Assembly (NCBI GenBank): GCA_900208305.1
Contig: OAPG01000019.1
Location: 372,001 to 436,000 of the forward strand
DNA length: 64,000 nucleotides
Direction of reading: 5' to 3'
DNA from: Melanopsichium pennsylvanicum
Taxonomy: Eukaryota > Basidiomycota > Ustilaginomycetes > Ustilaginales
The notes under the pieces are model-generated. The model worked only from the letters and a program-made list of their open reading frames with translations, was not told the DNA's origin and did not search any database. The translations under genes and the position numbers were made by a program. Position 1 is the stretch's first letter, and each line of letters starts with the position of its first letter. Shown here in pieces: positions 60,253-64,000 of the stretch.

Positions 60253-63063
60253 ATGGGGTCTGCGCCAACCTCGGCTCCCTTCCCCGCTCAAGTTTTGCTC
60301 CCCGATCTCTCCAGAAGCAGTATCGGCGCTGCACTCGATCCTCGTACCATCTCAGCCATCTCTTCCCCTTCAACGTCATCTACAAAACCCGGGCCAACGC
60401 CGCATCCTTCCACCATGTCGCCCTCACAATCTTTCGCCCAAAATCCAAAAGCTTACAATAATCTCGCCTCGGCTTACGCCAAGCGCAGTGGAACCGCAAA
60501 CACGGCAGCCACTTCTCACACTGCCATGGGCTCCGAAGAGGCGCGACAACAAGCCTACGCAGCCCATACTCTCCAACAGCGTATGCCATCGCACCCTAGT
60601 GTACCGCAGCGTCCCCTTGAGCCATTGCAGAGCCGCGTATTTGGTCTCACACCGGATCTCCGCGAGCCAAGCGCAAATGCAGCCAACTCGCCAGCTCTCG
60701 AAGACGCCACCCGCATGGCTCGTTTGCTCAACGAACAGAAGCCCAACTTTAGCGTCGAGGTGTTTGCCTCTTCGTTCGATCAACGTGGATATCCTGTGCT
60801 CTCGGGTCGGGGCGCTACCGTGCGAGGTGTGGTACGAATGGCCGCGACAAAAGGCTGCGATGTCATGATGACCATCTCTGCGCATACAACAACAGGATCG
60901 CCAGCAGCCGTTTGGCAAGGTACGGCTCTGGCGCCGTGGTCCACCGGTGGTGAAAAGACCGTGTTTGAAATCAAGGATCGGCTCGTAGTCAACTACGACC
61001 TCGTCCGTCCAAGAGCGGCGTATGCTCCCAAGAACGAGGAAATGATGGAGCCACCACAGATGTCCAAGGACGACCTCGTGCTGCCGATTCCATTCCAGGT
61101 GCAATTGCCTTTGGGCAAGTCGACACGGTTCATCGATGGCGAAATGCAGGCTGTGCCCGTCTCGCTTCCGCCAAGTTTCGAGATCAGCTCCAAACACGCT
61201 GCACAGGAAAAGCGAGACATCCGCCTCGCCACCAAGGGCAAGGCAAAAGGTCCCATGGCCAAGGAGCTTCTTGAAAAGGGGTTTGAGAAGGCCTACCGTA
61301 TCGGGTGCTACTATCAGGTCACTTGGACGCTCATCCGATCCAACAATGACAAGCCAAAGAAGTCTTCGAGCAAGTCGGCCAAGGAGCCTGCCGAGGGCGA
61401 CTCACTCACGTTGCCCTTCATCTTCCTCGGTGAACCGACGACTATGCCACCATATCCGCCCACTTTGCCCTCTACGATCAGCCCGGATGTGTTTTTGGAG
61501 CCAAACACAACTCTTGGTGACCAGTGGTCCGTGCATCGTTCCCAGGCCAAGTGGGCAGGCTCGTTACTCAAGGCATCCAGAAAGACGGTCGACATGGAAC
61601 TTCACATACCCAGTCCACCTGTTCTCCAAGCGCCCTCGGTGCTCCCCATCATGGTCGTGCTACGACCCAACGACCCCTCGCTGCTTTCGATGATTCGCAC
61701 AAGGGCGCCAAGCGAGACTTCGACGGCGCCCGGTTCGCCAGCTGTCACGCAACTCGACGACCCAATCGAGACGGTCTCTTCGCCTGTGCCGTCCAGCGGC
61801 TCAACCATGGCATCGCCTCCCCGAAAGCAGCGTGATGCGGACACCGAATCGATCAGGACCACGCGCAGCATCATGTCCAAGTTTATGAAACCTTCCATGA
61901 GCTTTTCTTCACGTAAAGGCGGATCGAGCATCTTCAGTGGTCGACGTCCCAACACGGCTCCCAGCACTGGCAGCTCCGACACTGGCGTGACCGATGCCAT
62001 GACTGACCGAACGTTTGTAGCCGCAGGTGCTCTGCCTGATTTGGTCAGCTTGGTGTGCGTCTCGCTCATTCAGACCACATTCAGCAGCAACGACAATGTC
62101 AACGATGGACCCGAGCACCGCAGAAAGTTGCTGTCGGTAGCGGATCTGGAGGAAGTAGACGTGCACGCGCTGTTGCTCAACTCGGATTCTTCGGGAAGTC
62201 AACCCGGATCTCGACCTGGCTCGAGCCGATCGCCTGACGAGATGTCGCAGATCAACGAGGCGACCGCAACGGCGCGAGCACAGGGTGTTCGTGTTTTGGT
62301 GGGTACACTCAAAGTGGCGGGCACAACACCCCCGAGCTTCCGTTGCCACGGACTCGAAGTCAAGTACGCGCTCAAGGTAGACCTGCTTCCGGCCAACAGG
62401 TATGGCAGCGGCGATGGAGTCGAGAAGGCGCTTCGTAACTTGGGGATTGGTAGCCGAAACCGTGGATACTCGGATGGCACGAGTACCACCGCTTCCATGC
62501 ACACGCAGACGCAATTCACGTCGTTATCTGGCGATGGCAGCAGCCCGCCTACCACGCCTCCGAATGTCATGTCTTCTTCAATTTTCGGTTCGCGCTCACC
62601 TGGAATGGACTCTCATGGACCAGCTAGCCGCGGTCTCACTCGACCTATGGGCAGCCGAAACGCTTCTCCGCTCAGCGGCAATGGCGGCAATGTTGATAAT
62701 GTGGGCATGGCGATTTCCACCAACGATGAAAGTGCGGTTCCTGCAGAGCAAGCACAGGAGATGCTCTCGCCGCAACCAGATCATTCTTACGCACGAGCGC
62801 CTCTGAACACGTATCCGAACGCATACCCGCTGATGCAAGCTGGAAAGGCAACACCATCGGTATACGGTTCGGGCATGTCAAGCGCCGCATCCATGCGCAC
62901 AGGATGGGAGTCGAATCGCTCGATCTCGGAAGCATCGCAGATGCAGAGCTCGATTTACATGTCAGAGTGGGGTAGGGATAGGAAAACGGTATCCAAGATC
63001 AACAAGACGATCGGTGAGATGTGGTTGGATATTCGGCTTGTGCGTGGTTACAATGCGTATTAA
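60253..63063 (+). CDS. Arrestin-like (alpha-arrestin-type) protein
   Basis: 936 aa from the ATG in AGAAGATGG; the earlier in-frame codon at 60217 is TTG. Residues 1-145 are disordered. An arrestin N-like beta-sandwich (about 155-370) shows FSVEVFASSFDQRGYPVLSG, RGVVRMAATKGCDVMMTISA, KDRLVVNYDLVRPR, FQVQLPLGKS and YRIGCYYQVTWTLIR. A second, C-like sheet (about 400-720) is interrupted by a long Ser/Pro insert (about 490-590) and resumes with PDLVSLVCVSLIQTTF, VRVLVGTLKVAG and GLEVKYALKVDLLP. The tail is Ser-rich with DIRLVRGYNAY at the very end. I see no PPxY ubiquitin-ligase motif. Fungal alpha-arrestins link ubiquitin ligases to plasma-membrane transporters; that role is inferred from fold only. 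Confidence 0.75.
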   Translation: MGSAPTSAPFPAQVLLPDLSRSSIGAALDPRTISAISSPSTSSTKPGPTPHPSTMSPSQSFAQNPKAYNNLASAYAKRSGTANTAATSHTAMGSEEARQQAYAAHTLQQRMPSHPSVPQRPLEPLQSRVFGLTPDLREPSANAANSPALEDATRMARLLNEQKPNFSVEVFASSFDQRGYPVLSGRGATVRGVVRMAATKGCDVMMTISAHTTTGSPAAVWQGTALAPWSTGGEKTVFEIKDRLVVNYDLVRPRAAYAPKNEEMMEPPQMSKDDLVLPIPFQVQLPLGKSTRFIDGEMQAVPVSLPPSFEISSKHAAQEKRDIRLATKGKAKGPMAKELLEKGFEKAYRIGCYYQVTWTLIRSNNDKPKKSSSKSAKEPAEGDSLTLPFIFLGEPTTMPPYPPTLPSTISPDVFLEPNTTLGDQWSVHRSQAKWAGSLLKASRKTVDMELHIPSPPVLQAPSVLPIMVVLRPNDPSLLSMIRTRAPSETSTAPGSPAVTQLDDPIETVSSPVPSSGSTMASPPRKQRDADTESIRTTRSIMSKFMKPSMSFSSRKGGSSIFSGRRPNTAPSTGSSDTGVTDAMTDRTFVAAGALPDLVSLVCVSLIQTTFSSNDNVNDGPEHRRKLLSVADLEEVDVHALLLNSDSSGSQPGSRPGSSRSPDEMSQINEATATARAQGVRVLVGTLKVAGTTPPSFRCHGLEVKYALKVDLLPANRYGSGDGVEKALRNLGIGSRNRGYSDGTSTTASMHTQTQFTSLSGDGSSPPTTPPNVMSSSIFGSRSPGMDSHGPASRGLTRPMGSRNASPLSGNGGNVDNVGMAISTNDESAVPAEQAQEMLSPQPDHSYARAPLNTYPNAYPLMQAGKATPSVYGSGMSSAASMRTGWESNRSISEASQMQSSIYMSEWGRDRKTVSKINKTIGEMWLDIRLVRGYNAY

Positions 63064-63775
63064 TGTACTAGTTTACACAGGCAGGTATATATAGAGAGAA
63101 AGGAGAGGGAGAGGGAGAGGTTCAAGAGGGGCAAAAAAACAAAAGGTGGAATACGATAGTATCAAGAAAGTTTACCCAACATCATCATGGTTTTCATTTG
63201 ATTGATTGTATGAGCCGTATGCTGCGTTTAATATGAGATATCATTCATTCTTCTCCAAGTTATGTTGTTTTGTCGAGACCGAGTCTTGAAGAGAGCTGTT
63301 CCTGAGTGTGATTTTCGTAGCAAGAGTGTGAGTGTATGAGAGAGAGCCGAGTTGATGATGATGTCGAGTTGATGATGATGATGATGATGATGATGTGTGT
63401 GTGGGGGCGGGGAGTTGGTACACATTGATGCGGGTTTAAGACCCTGAGCTGCGCGTTTATTTATGTATAATAATATAAAGAATATATTTGGAATGCACGG
63501 ACGTCGAGTTGTGCTAAAAACCACCGCTTCGACTCAGCCAAACAACGTTAACACCCTCAACGTGTCCTTGAATACAGGTGTTGGTATCAAACCTCCATCA
63601 ATCACTCTATTTTTACCATGTTCACTTCACCACTGTCTTGATATTGACGCATTGAAACAAATCAACACACAGTTCGAGCAGTGTAAAGCAACTCCCCAAA
63701 AAGCACCACCATCGCTTCGAACAAACCCTTTTCCATGACATATTTCTATACGCTGCCAATTTCAAGCTCACCAAC
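63064..63775. other. Intergenic region
   Basis: GA-rich 3' region, then a GAT/TGA trinucleotide repeat (about 63352-63393) followed by GT. A 91-codon plus frame at 63463-63738 has no domain and probably lies in the leader of the F-box gene. Confidence 0.5.
63352..63393. repeat. TGA trinucleotide microsatellite
   Basis: TGATGATGATG, a short interruption, then about nine more TGA units. Confidence 0.85.
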
Positions 63776-64000
63776 ATGAGTGCGAACCCTCTCAACCTTC
63801 CGCTGCCAGTGGTGGTGGACAACTTACTTCCACTACTTTCCAATCGTGATCTTGCCGCACTACGGTCCGTATCCAAACAGGCAAAGATTTTGGTGGAGGA
63901 TCAAATCTTGTGGAAAAGAAAAGTATTGGCCGACTTCACTTTCCCTCCCCATGCTACCGCCAGGATGGGCGGCTGGTTCGAACTCTATCGTGGACTTAGT
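63776..64000 (+). CDS. F-box protein, N-terminal part (continues beyond window)
   Basis: 75 codons are visible from the ATG at 63776 (context CCAACATGA) to the window end, all open. An F-box stands at residues about 5-50: LNLPLPVVVDNLLPLLSNRD, then LAALRSVSKQAKILVEDQILWKRK, with the Leu-Pro start, the LxxLRxVSK core and the closing W of the motif. GGWFELYRGL follows, as in F-box proteins that go on with a W-x-LY helix. F-box proteins bind SKP1 and recruit substrates to SCF ubiquitin ligases. The substrate-binding part is outside the window. Confidence 0.8.
   Translation, partial: MSANPLNLPLPVVVDNLLPLLSNRDLAALRSVSKQAKILVEDQILWKRKVLADFTFPPHATARMGGWFELYRGLS

Noticed and set aside
1..64000. CRISPR array, prophage or bacterial-type operon
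   Set aside because: Gene structure, introns and families are eukaryotic (fungal); no spaced repeats of that kind occur.

Overview
The window looks like a chromosome segment of a smut fungus (Ustilaginomycotina, close to Ustilago/Sporisorium). The grounds are: large GC-rich, almost intron-free genes; the lineage-typical fusion of COQ11 and COQ10; introns in all three tRNA genes; fungal families such as DUF3405, MAK16, NOP12 and a divergent G-protein alpha subunit; and a Ty3/gypsy element at one edge. Assignment to genus is inference.

Layout. 1-2.7 kb: 5' part of a Ty3/gypsy retrotransposon on the minus strand. It has gag, a textbook -1 frameshift signal, and the start of pol with a damaged protease active site. 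2.1-3.5 kb: leader/LTR-like DNA with a recurring 17-nt palindrome. 3.55-4.48 kb: a relic almost free of CpG. 5.8-15.7 kb: two plus-strand genes, a DUF3405 type II membrane protein and a giant protein with three START-like domains. 16.3-16.8 kb: tRNA-Pro(AGG) and tRNA-Ser(AGA), both with introns. 19.3-26.9 kb: two minus-strand genes, a G-alpha subunit lacking the catalytic Gln and a 1212-aa Ser-rich protein of unknown function. 32.2 kb: MAK16. 34.0-36.5 kb and 41.3-43.1 kb: two Ser/Thr-rich single-pass membrane proteins. 38.8-39.6 kb: a three-exon PXMP4 peroxisomal membrane protein. 45.1 kb: NOP12. 47.9 kb: an MFS drug/polyamine-type transporter. 50.7 kb: tRNA-Ala(AGC). 51-53 kb: the COQ11-COQ10 fusion. 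54.4 kb: an SV2/sugar-porter-like MFS transporter. 58.0-58.3 kb: a candidate 46-aa two-exon gene. 60.3 kb: an arrestin-like protein. 63.8 kb to the end: the 5' part of an F-box gene.

No gene cluster with one joint function is visible. The genes are mostly housekeeping (ribosome biogenesis: MAK16 and NOP12; coenzyme Q: COQ11-10; peroxisome: PXMP4), signalling/trafficking (G-alpha, arrestin-like, START, F-box) and transport (two MFS). The less ordinary signals are the retroelement frameshift cassette, the CpG desert, the altered G-alpha switch II, alternative pairing in the tRNA-Ser intron, the tiny spliced gene at 58 kb, and a short TACTGTA/TACAGTA word that recurs only in non-coding DNA.

Limits: all calls come from reading the sequence. 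Family names rest on recognised motifs, not on searches. Splice sites are predicted. Gene starts were placed on the first suitable ATG.
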